Shown piece after piece: positions 36,759-43,014 of a stretch of 51,730 bases of DNA (its first letter is position 1; each line of letters opens with the position of its first letter). A program made the translations under genes and the position numbers. The notes beneath the pieces are model-generated. The model had not been told where the DNA came from. It did no database searches and saw only the letters and a list, made by a program, of their open reading frames with translations. Source of the stretch: a virus; the IMG/VR virus record IMGVR_UViG_3300022074_000065, positions 1-51,730 of that record; one strand, 5' to 3'.

Positions 36759-37314
36759 ATGCAATAATATTTTTAGATCTTATTCTATAAAGCTTTTCTT
36801 CATTGAATTTAAATTCATATTCTGAGTCAGGCATGAACGTAACTATATCTCCTTTTTTAATACCATGAGCATCAATAGAAGGACAAGTATATTTCATAAC
36901 ACCCATCAAGGGTTCATAAGTAAAAGGTTTGTATATGTAGCTTTCAGTTACAGGTAGTGGAGAAACAAAACAAAAAGGTTCAACAGCAAACCATTTATTA
37001 TTTTTTTTATACATATAATACTGAGTATCATCTATAAAAAATTTATCGTCTTTAAAAAAACTTTTTCCACTTTGCCTTCTGCCATGGATGTCGTTGTAAT
37101 ATTTAAAAACATTGTGATGAACTAACAAGCTATCTCCCTCTTCTATTGGTCCGTCATAATTAATAGGTATGCTTAATACAACAGCTTCACGATTAGAAAA
37201 GGAAGCTGATTCTTCAGAGGTGTCTATTATTATTTCTAGACCCTCTATTGTTTTGATATTGTCGTACCTTCTATTATTAGTCGGTGCAACTATAAATTGA
37301 TTAGGTGATTGCAT
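36739..37314 (-). CDS. GroES-like co-chaperonin
   Basis: 191 residues. Two blocks look like GroES beta-barrel strands: VVLSIPINYDGPIEEGDSLL with VHHNVF (45-70), and at the end GIKKGDIVTFMPDSEYEFKF, EEKLYRIRSKNIIAY (151-186), which follow the GroES C-terminal pattern GD-V-y-k-s-e-k-gee-lilre-dIlA. The long middle (75-140) is an insertion and may hold the mobile loop. Phage co-chaperonins such as T4 gp31 adapt host GroEL to fold the capsid protein. Its place at the head-gene border fits. Remote similarity only. Confidence 0.6.
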   Translation of the reverse strand: MQSPNQFIVAPTNNRRYDNIKTIEGLEIIIDTSEESASFSNREAVVLSIPINYDGPIEEGDSLLVHHNVFKYYNDIHGRRQSGKSFFKDDKFFIDDTQYYMYKKNNKWFAVEPFCFVSPLPVTESYIYKPFTYEPLMGVMKYTCPSIDAHGIKKGDIVTFMPDSEYEFKFNEEKLYRIRSKNIIAYESPRN

Positions 37315-37319
37315 TTAAT

Positions 37320-37550
37320 TTAAAAATTTATATTGTACTCCAAAGATATTGGCATTGTTGAATTAAATTGTTTCCACAATAAAATCTCTTGCTCATTAGA
37401 GTCTTCTATATAAATCTGATACGCTTCTTTCTCTGCATTAAATTTTATTAAATGTATAGTATAACTACCATTAAGAACATGTTGACCAACAAGATAATGC
37501 ATTCCCCCCGACTTATAATCAGGTCCTATTGAAATTTTTCTAATGTCCAT
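37320..37550 (-). CDS. small conserved-type protein, unknown, first gene of head unit
   Basis: 76 residues: MDIRKISIGPDYKSGGMHYL, a beta-rich middle (SYTIHLIKF, AYQIYIED) and SLEYNINF at the end. It looks like a small beta barrel. It lies 5 bases before the GroES-like gene and has its own TATCTTTG box 23 bases upstream. I recognise the pattern from related marine phages but know no function. A role with the neighbouring co-chaperonin is possible. Confidence 0.6.
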   Translation of the reverse strand: MDIRKISIGPDYKSGGMHYLVGQHVLNGSYTIHLIKFNAEKEAYQIYIEDSNEQEILLWKQFNSTMPISLEYNINF

Positions 37551-37572
37551 TTATTGTTAATTTGATTTACAA

Positions 37573-37580
37573 CAAAGATA
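37573..37580 (-). promoter_or_regulatory. TATCTTTG box before the head unit
   Basis: TATCTTTG on the minus strand, followed by TTGTAAAT. The predicted start near 37569 gives a leader of about 19 bases before the ATG at 37550. The box lies 2 bases after the T run of the lysis-unit terminator. Confidence 0.65.
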
Positions 37581-37582
37581 AT

Positions 37583-37612
37583 TAAAAAAAAATACCTCTT
37601 TCAAGAGGTATT
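37583..37612 (-). terminator. rho-independent terminator of the lysis unit
   Basis: Arms 37612-37603 (AATACCTCTT) and 37600-37591 (AAGAGGTATT) are a perfect inverted repeat, followed on the minus strand by nine or more T. It lies 13 bases after the 86-residue coiled-coil gene. Confidence 0.85.
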
Positions 37613-37624
37613 ATATTGTAGGTG

Positions 37625-37885
37625 CTATTCTGATTTTTTTGTAACAACTCCGGTTTTAATATTTATAACCGCATCTGTTCCGTATTTTTCAACAAAGCCT
37701 TCTTCTAATTTAGCAAAGTCTGCTTGAAGTAAATCTAGTTGTTTAAACAACCCTGCTTTCTTTACCTCGAAATCTCCTATTGTTACTTTAATTTTAGTCA
37801 GCTGATCGTTAGCTGCTTGTAGTTTTGATAATTCCTCTTCAGTTAATTTTACTTCTTCAGAGTTTAATTGTACTTCTTTACTCAT
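37625..37885 (-). CDS. small coiled-coil protein in the lysis unit, unknown
   Basis: 86 residues. Residues ~14-65 form a regular heptad-like helix (LTEEELSKLQAANDQLTKIK; LFKQLDLLQADFAKLEEGF) and the last 20 a beta-hairpin (TDAVINIKTGVVTKKSE). This pattern recurs in marine phages beside structural or lysis genes, with no known role. It has its own TATATTTG box and a strong terminator, so it can be made as a single-gene message. Confidence 0.65.
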   Translation of the reverse strand: MSKEVQLNSEEVKLTEEELSKLQAANDQLTKIKVTIGDFEVKKAGLFKQLDLLQADFAKLEEGFVEKYGTDAVINIKTGVVTKKSE

Positions 37886-37909
37886 TTTATTTAATTTAAA
37901 TTAATAATA

Positions 37910-37917
37910 CAAATATA
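37910..37917 (-). promoter_or_regulatory. TATATTTG box before the coiled-coil gene
   Basis: TATATTTG on the minus strand matches TAnnTTTG and continues into TATTATTAAT. The predicted start near 37906 gives a leader of about 20 bases before the ATG at 37885. It lies directly after the holin stop (TAG at 37920-37918). Confidence 0.5.
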
Positions 37918-38322
37918 CTATTTTTTACTATTTTTTTTTATTTTTTCAAAAGATCTCCCACCAAAATAAGCTGAGATCACAGTAATTAAAGTTATCTGTA
38001 AAAGATCAGTCCACTTATCTTCAACGTTAAATGTTATAAAACCTGCATCAATAAAAACCATAAGTACAGTAGATACCACTAGAAACAATAATACTAAAGG
38101 TCTTACATTCTGAGTAAGCCAAGAAGCTGAGTTATCAGACACCCATCTCTCAGTAATATTCTTTTCCATATCTGCTTCATGCTTCATAAACAACTCAGTC
38201 ATTTCTTTTTCAAAAGCATCTTTCTCTTCTTTAGTTCTTACAAACTTATCTACTATTCCGGCAAGTCCTTCAGCTACTCCTGTAGCAGCTCCACCAAAAA
38301 TCTTTTCTAATATTTTTTTCAT
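37918..38322 (-). CDS. holin (3TM superfamily type)
   Basis: 134 residues. A basic amphipathic N-terminus is followed by a charged helix, then SWLTQNVRPLVLLFLVVSTV (residues ~66-86), a second hydrophobic segment (LMVFIDAGFITF), and LLQITLITVISAYFGGRSFE near the end. The W-L-x-R-N-x-R-P-L pattern before the first membrane helix and the small C-terminal GGR-EK motif are typical of the 3TM holin superfamily. It opens the inner membrane for the amidase, whose gene overlaps its start by 4 bases. Confidence 0.75.
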   Translation of the reverse strand: MKKILEKIFGGAATGVAEGLAGIVDKFVRTKEEKDAFEKEMTELFMKHEADMEKNITERWVSDNSASWLTQNVRPLVLLFLVVSTVLMVFIDAGFITFNVEDKWTDLLQITLITVISAYFGGRSFEKIKKNSKK

Positions 38323-38732
38323 AATGTTGGGTATTCTTTTTTAACATCAAAACTAGGACATGCCTTAGCTGCAAACTCATTGTGTCCATGCAAAGTTGCT
38401 TCAGGAAACATTTTCTTTAATGTTTTTAAAAGCAACAATAAACTTTCTTTTTGCTCAGGTGTTCTAGTATCCTTTGGAGTTTTACCGTCTTTCTCAACTC
38501 CTCCTACATAACAAATGCCAATAGAAGAAAAGTTCATATTTTTTACATGAGCTCCAATCTCATCTATCATTCTACCGGTTTCAATTTTCCCATTAATTAA
38601 AACAACGTAATGATATCCACATCCTCTCCATCCTCTAGCTTTGTGCCACTTGTCTATAACAGCAGCATTTACAGAATCATCACACTCTCGTGTGGCAGAA
38701 CAATGTAATATAATTTTATCGATCTGTCTCAT
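38319..38732 (-). CDS. endolysin: N-acetylmuramoyl-L-alanine amidase (T7-lysozyme-like, Amidase_2)
   Basis: 137 residues, the usual length of a single-domain T7-type amidase. Zinc ligands fit H10 (IILHCSAT), H117 (LHGHNEF) and C125 (KACPSF); K123 lies two residues before the Cys as in T7 lysozyme, where the His-Cys spacing is also eight. YHYVV (40-44) and IGICYVGG (71-78) are further family motifs. It cleaves the amide bond between MurNAc and L-Ala in peptidoglycan. There is no signal peptide, so it depends on the holin. ATGA overlaps join it to genes on both sides. Confidence 0.92.
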   Translation of the reverse strand: MRQIDKIILHCSATRECDDSVNAAVIDKWHKARGWRGCGYHYVVLINGKIETGRMIDEIGAHVKNMNFSSIGICYVGGVEKDGKTPKDTRTPEQKESLLLLLKTLKKMFPEATLHGHNEFAAKACPSFDVKKEYPTL

Positions 38733-38854
38733 CTTCCTTGACCTCGATATTTTTGTTTGTATCCGGATTGACCTTTACTTGCATTTTTAGAATGTATGCC
38801 CGGTCTTTTTTTCTTATGACGAAAATTGTAAGTTGAAAGCGGAAGCTTTGCCAT
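38729..38854 (-). CDS. 41-residue basic protein in the lysis unit, unknown
   Basis: ATG 38854, TGA 38731-38729, overlapping the amidase start by 4 bases and the previous stop by 1 base (TAATG). The protein is Lys/Arg/Gly-rich (RHKKKRPGIHSKNASKGQSG; KQKYRGQGR). It resembles other tiny basic proteins of this genome and of marine phages. A nucleic-acid or virion-packing role is possible; its place between lysis genes may simply reflect shared timing. Confidence 0.65.
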   Translation of the reverse strand: MAKLPLSTYNFRHKKKRPGIHSKNASKGQSGYKQKYRGQGR

Positions 38855-39018
38855 TACTTTTTATCTTTATGATTTTTGAAGTTTACAAAAGTCTTGTGAA
38901 TTGTATAAACAATTGTGGCAATTAATAATATTATTTTTAATGTCGCTTCTATATGCGTAAATGAAAGTGCCATTACGCTTGTGTTTAACAGATATATTTT
39001 CAAATCTTCTAGAGTCAT
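38854..39018 (-). CDS. 54-residue single-pass membrane protein, second holin or spanin-like candidate
   Basis: ATG 39018, TAA 38856-38854. An N-terminal amphipathic part (MTLEDLKIYLLNTSVMALSF) is followed by one membrane helix (ATLKIILLIATIVYTI) and a basic tail (NFKNHKDKK), which predicts an N-out or N-in single pass with a cytoplasmic basic end. It is the first clear gene of the lysis unit and couples by TAATG to the next. It could be a small holin, an antiholin or a spanin part; it lacks a lipoprotein box. Confidence 0.55.
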   Translation of the reverse strand: MTLEDLKIYLLNTSVMALSFTHIEATLKIILLIATIVYTIHKTFVNFKNHKDKK

Positions 39019-39086
39019 TATTTTATACAATAAGTTATTCTTAAGTCTTCGATCATTAAAGTATTATTAGTAGTCCAATATTTCAT
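39018..39086 (-). CDS. 22-residue leader micro-ORF of the lysis unit
   Basis: ATG 39086 to TAA 39020-39018, encoding MKYWTTNNTLMIEDLRITYC and two more residues. The stop shares a base with the next ATG (TAATG), as in many true gene pairs here. The TACCTTTG box ends 5 bases upstream, so translation would start almost at the mRNA 5' end. It may be a coupling leader rather than a functional peptide. Confidence 0.35.
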   Translation of the reverse strand: MKYWTTNNTLMIEDLRITYCIK

Positions 39087-39091
39087 AGTCA

Positions 39092-39099
39092 CAAAGGTA
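39092..39099 (-). promoter_or_regulatory. TACCTTTG box before the lysis unit
   Basis: TACCTTTG on the minus strand matches TAnnTTTG, in the gap after the adhesin gene. The predicted start is near 39088. No good TTTG is seen about 20 bases upstream, where the sequence is pure A/T (39100-39120). Confidence 0.5.
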
Positions 39100-39122
39100 A
39101 CTAATTATTTTTAATTATTTTT

Positions 39123-40871
39123 CTATACTGCACCACCGTCTTGCAAGTTACCAAGATCATTTATTAGAGCGTTTCTGCCTGCCACTACAGCTGTATCAGT
39201 TCCTGTATATTTACTGTTTCCAAAAGTAAAATAATTATTTTGAAATTGTGGATTTAAAGGTATACGAGTATATGGAACTCTAGCTCCAAATGCTACCAAA
39301 GTAGCATCATAATTAGAAACACTTAATGTAGGATCATTTGGTGTTGGACCATTAAATGGATTATTCATAAAACCAAATACGACTCCTGTTTGTTTAAGAT
39401 CCCAAGATGACATATCAAAATCAACATTTGTGGCTCCCGCAAACATACCTGATACGGAACCTTGATTTGTTCCCGATCCCACAAAATGTGTACCTGTCAT
39501 GTCCCAAGAACCTAAATCTCTATTAAAAGCTTGTGCAGAGCCAAGGAAACCATCAAATCGACTTACATTAGAAACATTCCAAGAGCTTATATCATCATTA
39601 AAGTTCGTGCAAGCAGCAAACATACTTTGCATACTTACCCCTCTTCCCGAAGGTGATCCACTAGTTCCTGTTCTAAACACCCAATTACCTAAACCTCTAT
39701 CTGCTCCGGTCCCAAAAGATGTGCAACCGCTAAACATAAAATCAAACTCAAAATTATTGGAAACATCCCAACTACCTAGATATTGATCAAAACTACTTGC
39801 ATCTCTAAACATACTTTTTAATCCTCTATTGAAATCCGGGAATAAGCTATATTCTGCATTACTAACATCCCATGAATCAAGTGGTTGATTAAAAATAGTT
39901 GCTTGTTGGAACATAGAGGAAAAATTCTTACAATTACTAGTATTCCAAGAACTAATGTTTCCATTAAAATTTTCACACTCTCGAAACATTTGAAACATAG
40001 TAGTAACATTACTAACATTCCAAGATTCAACTTCAGGACCCAAAAGCGATATTTGTCTATAAAAAGTTTCTTTCATATTAGTTACATTGCTTACGTCCCA
40101 ATCATTTACTCCACTCCAATCTGCTCGTTGGGCAGCGGGAAGTTGAGCTGAATTGAACCCATAATTCAGTGAACATGTTTCTTGTAAACTTTGAACACCA
40201 CTAGTATCCCATTGACTTAAGTAGGGACATGTAAAAGGCTGTGTAGGAACTTGACCGTTTCGTGCTCTGTAGTCTCCGCTCCATAAACCTCTTAAAGATG
40301 TGCCACTAATATGTGGAGGAAAAGTGGGTTTCCATGCTACAGTATTTGATATAGCTGCAAAATAATTAGCTGTATCATAGTCTTCTTGATTTCCACTATC
40401 ACCAATAACATCGGCAGCAAAATCAAATATACCCCAATTTAAAACTCTTAAAAATTTATATGAATCATATGAATTATATACACTAGATGCACTACCATAA
40501 CTCCAACCCTTTAATGTATTTACTGTAGCTGCAGCGTTCATACTTATAGAAATTATTCTATTTATGGAAGTACCATATGTGTGAGTTATTTCAAAATCTG
40601 TAGTAGGAAAAGATGTGTATGAAGTTGTTTGACCATCTCCCCAATCAACATCAATTGCCCAACCTGCTGCAAGGCTAGCTTGTTTAGTAGCCACTATAGG
40701 TCTAAAAGGAAGTCTAATGGTATTATTTCCACTACCTCCATTACCTGTAGCATTTACGGCAACTTCAAATTGAAAAGGTGTAAAATCAGGAGTCCATGGA
40801 AATGGTGGTAAAGGCACTCCTGAAGATTGCATAAAAGGTGTTCCTATTCCTATTCCACATCCTGTTGGCAT
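39123..40871 (-). CDS. BspA-like/DUF285 repeat adhesin
   Basis: 582 residues. Residues ~30-110 form a beta domain with IDVDWGDGQTTSYTSF, a PKD-like WGDG strand. Residues ~200-510 hold at least seven copies of the DUF285 (BspA-type) repeat with the pattern M-F..C..FN..I..WnvSNVt, for example VSNVTTMFQMFRECENFNGN and SCTNFNDDISSWNVSNVSRF-like units. Such repeats form leucine-rich-repeat-like solenoids on the surface of Mycoplasma, Bacteroidota and anaerobes. In a phage the likely role is host attachment. It lies just after the fibre array and before lysis genes, and has no signal peptide, so it is probably a virion part. Confidence 0.78.
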   Translation of the reverse strand: MPTGCGIGIGTPFMQSSGVPLPPFPWTPDFTPFQFEVAVNATGNGGSGNNTIRLPFRPIVATKQASLAAGWAIDVDWGDGQTTSYTSFPTTDFEITHTYGTSINRIISISMNAAATVNTLKGWSYGSASSVYNSYDSYKFLRVLNWGIFDFAADVIGDSGNQEDYDTANYFAAISNTVAWKPTFPPHISGTSLRGLWSGDYRARNGQVPTQPFTCPYLSQWDTSGVQSLQETCSLNYGFNSAQLPAAQRADWSGVNDWDVSNVTNMKETFYRQISLLGPEVESWNVSNVTTMFQMFRECENFNGNISSWNTSNCKNFSSMFQQATIFNQPLDSWDVSNAEYSLFPDFNRGLKSMFRDASSFDQYLGSWDVSNNFEFDFMFSGCTSFGTGADRGLGNWVFRTGTSGSPSGRGVSMQSMFAACTNFNDDISSWNVSNVSRFDGFLGSAQAFNRDLGSWDMTGTHFVGSGTNQGSVSGMFAGATNVDFDMSSWDLKQTGVVFGFMNNPFNGPTPNDPTLSVSNYDATLVAFGARVPYTRIPLNPQFQNNYFTFGNSKYTGTDTAVVAGRNALINDLGNLQDGGAV

Positions 40872-40891
40872 AAATAGATATTTTTAAAATT

Positions 40892-41377
40892 TTAATATAG
40901 TGCTAAAATATCTTCAGCAGTAGTTCCTAGTCGAAAAACTTGAATAACATTAACAGGGATAAAAGATCCTCCTTGAACATTTATAAAACTTACTTCGTCA
41001 TTTCCTGCAGTTAATACTTTAACAGCTCCTGCAGTACCAACATAAAGAATTGCACCTCTATTATTCCCTCTATATACAATAATACCTTCTGCGTTATCTA
41101 ATTGAGGATCTCCATTAAGTATTAAAAAACTCATACCATTACTATCATATGCACCTACGACTATTGCTGACCTACCTGTATTAGTTCCAACAACAACATC
41201 ACCCGTTTTAACTCCCGCTTGTAGCATGTCAGGGTCAAAAACCAAAGCTGTATCTCCAAAGTAAACTGCATCTCCTCCCTGCACAGTAGCAACTTTTGAC
41301 ATAAAAACAGGTAATGGTGCAAGTTCACTCGGTGTAACAGTCCACGCTCTATTAGGGTTTAATTTTTGATAACTCAT
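40892..41377 (-). CDS. beta-rich virion protein, probable tail or decoration subunit
   Basis: 161 residues. After NRAWTVTPSELAPLPV the sequence is a run of short beta strands with small polar turns (TGDVVVGTNTGRSAIVVGAY; GAILYVGTAGAVKVLTAGND; GGSFIPVNVIQVFRLG). This is typical of phage decoration or fibre-tip proteins and resembles a beta-sandwich or spike domain. No enzyme motif. It starts 12 bases after the 56-residue gene and precedes the adhesin, and may join it to the virion. Confidence 0.5.
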   Translation of the reverse strand: MSYQKLNPNRAWTVTPSELAPLPVFMSKVATVQGGDAVYFGDTALVFDPDMLQAGVKTGDVVVGTNTGRSAIVVGAYDSNGMSFLILNGDPQLDNAEGIIVYRGNNRGAILYVGTAGAVKVLTAGNDEVSFINVQGGSFIPVNVIQVFRLGTTAEDILALY

Positions 41378-41389
41378 TTTTTTATATTA

Positions 41390-41560
41390 TTAATTTTTTT
41401 TATAAGGAAACATTCTATTTAATGAATCCCTTTTTTGACTACAACCACAATCTTTACCTGTAACTTTAGAAACAGTATCAACTACTTTTTTAATTCCTGT
41501 AGCTGTGGTAAATTTTTCTACCGTATCTCCAAATCCTCTAGAAGGTCTTCTTGGTTTCAT
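41390..41560 (-). CDS. 56-residue protein with DCGC...RR-type motif, unknown
   Basis: ATG 41560 to TAA 41392-41390. Basic start (MKPRRPSRGFGD), a helix (TATGIKKVVDTVSKVTG), then KDCGCSQKRDSLNRMFPY, a Cys-x-Cys followed by a basic helix and an aromatic end. Small phage proteins with this CGC...R...LN..FPY end are common in marine phages; I know no function. The two cysteines could bind zinc. It follows a TATCTTTG box. Confidence 0.65.
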   Translation of the reverse strand: MKPRRPSRGFGDTVEKFTTATGIKKVVDTVSKVTGKDCGCSQKRDSLNRMFPYKKN

Positions 41561-41566
41561 ATTATA

Positions 41567-41574
41567 CAAAGATA
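41567..41574 (-). promoter_or_regulatory. TATCTTTG box before the adhesin unit
   Basis: TATCTTTG followed by TATAATATG on the minus strand, very close to the sequences at 28245 and 31800. The predicted start near 41563 puts the ATG at 41560 within 3 bases, giving a nearly leaderless message. Confidence 0.6.
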
Positions 41575-41595
41575 ATAATTTTTTAGTTTAGTTTT

Positions 41596-41736
41596 TTATT
41601 TCTTACAAGTGCATAACTTGTTAGGACAAGTCTCTATATTAAAAAGCAATTTACTTACTAATACATTCCACTTGCATTGAAATTTACACCACACTCCCTG
41701 CATCCACAGACCTAGTTTTACTAATAACTTTCCCAT
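41596..41736 (-). CDS. 46-residue Cys-rich protein, unknown
   Basis: ATG 41736 to TAA 41598-41596; the start overlaps the previous stop by one base (TAATG). MGKLLVKLGLWMQGVWCKFQ is amphipathic and aromatic, and the end ETCPNKLCTCKK clusters three cysteines. Four or more Cys in 46 residues suggests metal binding, or disulfides if outside the cell. It could be a small membrane-active or virion protein. No family assignment. Confidence 0.6.
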   Translation of the reverse strand: MGKLLVKLGLWMQGVWCKFQCKWNVLVSKLLFNIETCPNKLCTCKK

Positions 41737-41948
41737 TACTTTTTGATAAGTGAGCTTAGGTGACCTTTTACGCTTGACGGGTATTTCTTATCTTCTTTCA
41801 TTGAATGATTACCTGCATAAGCATGTCCACTAATTTTTTTAGACATTCCTTTACTTTCATCTCTTCTATCTTTAAGAGATTGTTTGTGAGCACCTTTGTG
41901 CTTGCTTCCTAACGACTCATCGAGTCTATCGTTATATCCTTGTTTCAT
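41736..41948 (-). CDS. 70-residue basic protein, unknown
   Basis: Very hydrophilic and Lys/Ser/His/Gly-rich (DRLDESLGSKHKGAHKQSLK; SVKGHLSSLIKK), without a hydrophobic core until the last helix. Repeats of RLDES/RRDES are visible near residues 8-31. It follows the last gene of the fibre array after 6 bases. Probably disordered; a nucleic-acid or virion-packed role is possible. Confidence 0.55.
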   Translation of the reverse strand: MKQGYNDRLDESLGSKHKGAHKQSLKDRRDESKGMSKKISGHAYAGNHSMKEDKKYPSSVKGHLSSLIKK

Positions 41949-41954
41949 AATTAA

Positions 41955-42176
41955 TTATTTTTTACAAATTAAGTCTTTAATTTTTTTTGCCACCATTACT
42001 TCAGATTTTAAAACATTATCCGTATCATTTTCTAAAACAAAATCTATAAGTTCACATTCAGATAATGCAGGATAATTTTTTTTATTCCATCTTTTAAAAG
42101 CTTGAATAATAAGATCTAAAATTTCTTCTGAAAATTCTGTTGTTTCAAACCAATGTTTTTCTACTGTTTCTGCCAT
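41955..42176 (-). CDS. small helical protein after the fourth anchor-module gene
   Basis: 73 residues (MAETVEKHWFETTEFSEEIL; FKRWNKKNYPALSECELIDF; a final Lys-rich helix). It occupies the same place after the 163-residue anchor-module protein as the W..YxPTxxE partners do after the three large fibres, but lacks their PTxEE motif. It may be a different partner type or an unrelated gene. Confidence 0.5.
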   Translation of the reverse strand: MAETVEKHWFETTEFSEEILDLIIQAFKRWNKKNYPALSECELIDFVLENDTDNVLKSEVMVAKKIKDLICKK

Positions 42177-42187
42177 TTTTTTTTATT

Positions 42188-42679
42188 TTAAGGGGTTACT
42201 ACTATTCTTCTAATTATAAGGTATCCTGAGAAAGACGTTTCACTAGTAATACCTGATCCGTCTGCAGCAATTCTAGCTTCTCTCACATCAACCGTAGATG
42301 ATTGAAGTTGAGCTCCAAGAATTTGTAAATCACTTCCTGAAATAACAGAAGGACTACTACAAGTTCCCCAAGCATATATATCATTATTTAGATCAACTAA
42401 AGTTCCACCCGTTACGTCAGCATGAAGAGTTTGAGCATTAGTTGAGCTCCAAGTAAAAGTTAATCCTGTATCGTTAGATAATTCTTCAACTCTAAAAGTA
42501 GTCAAACTTCTATTTAGATAAAATACAGCCTCTTTATAAGCAGCACCACCAACAGTATCAATTATATCCTGCATAGTAAAGGCTTCTCTCTTAGCATTTA
42601 GCTGAGCAGACCCCTTATTGTCTGTGTCTACAGTAGAAGCTACTGTATGAAATTTTTGTCCGTTAGGTATTGTTGCCAT
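42188..42679 (-). CDS. short anchor-module tail protein (fibre array member 4)
   Basis: 163 residues. Residues 1-45 (MATIPNGQKFHTVASTVDTD then NKGSAQLNAKREAF, TMQDIIDTVGG) are nearly identical to the first 45 residues of the large fibres at 43015 and 44991. The rest is a compact beta domain (RVEELSNDTGLTFTWSSTNA; DVREARIAADGSGITSETSF) instead of the beta-helix. It is thus the shared anchor joined to another head. Likely a short tail spike or a plug for an unused fibre site. Confidence 0.6.
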   Translation of the reverse strand: MATIPNGQKFHTVASTVDTDNKGSAQLNAKREAFTMQDIIDTVGGAAYKEAVFYLNRSLTTFRVEELSNDTGLTFTWSSTNAQTLHADVTGGTLVDLNNDIYAWGTCSSPSVISGSDLQILGAQLQSSTVDVREARIAADGSGITSETSFSGYLIIRRIVVTP

Positions 42680-42689
42680 AGTTTATATT

Positions 42690-43013
42690 TTAAAATTTAA
42701 TATGCCTCATAGGTGTGTTCTCTGTAGAAAAAGATAAAACACCTTTTTTCTTTACACCATCTACTGTAACATGCATTTGCATACCTGTGGGTGTTACCTT
42801 AGGACCAATTAGTTTTAGATATAATTGGTCAAGCATTTCTACATCTTCAGCAGAAGGTTCTCCATAAAATTTTTTATTTATTTCTTTCATAGCTTCTGCT
42901 AACTCAGGAGTACTCCTAGGGTCATTATATATTGCTTTTTCTTCTTCAGTAGGTTGATAGTTTATTAATTCTATCCAATCTGATTCTATATTTTTTTTAG
43001 TAAAATTTTTCAT
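42690..43013 (-). CDS. fibre partner protein, W..YxPTxxE family (copy 3)
   Basis: 107 residues. SDWIELINYQPTEEEKAIYN aligns with DWKVKIPYKPTEQEQEI and SDWKLMFNYQPTEEENKLL in the proteins at 44633 and 46484. A helical middle (ELAEAMKEINKKFYGEPSAE) is followed by a variable beta end. It starts one base after the fibre at 43015 stops. Genes directly after phage fibres often encode tail-fibre assembly chaperones, so a dedicated chaperone or capping partner is proposed. No known family is recognised. Confidence 0.6.
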   Translation of the reverse strand: MKNFTKKNIESDWIELINYQPTEEEKAIYNDPRSTPELAEAMKEINKKFYGEPSAEDVEMLDQLYLKLIGPKVTPTGMQMHVTVDGVKKKGVLSFSTENTPMRHIKF

Positions 43014-43014
43014 G

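Noticed and set aside
41596-41640. Small inverted repeat ACAAGT/ACTTGT near the end of the 46-residue gene
   Set aside because: On the transcribed strand it is followed by A-rich rather than T-rich sequence and has only six pairs, so it is not a convincing terminator.
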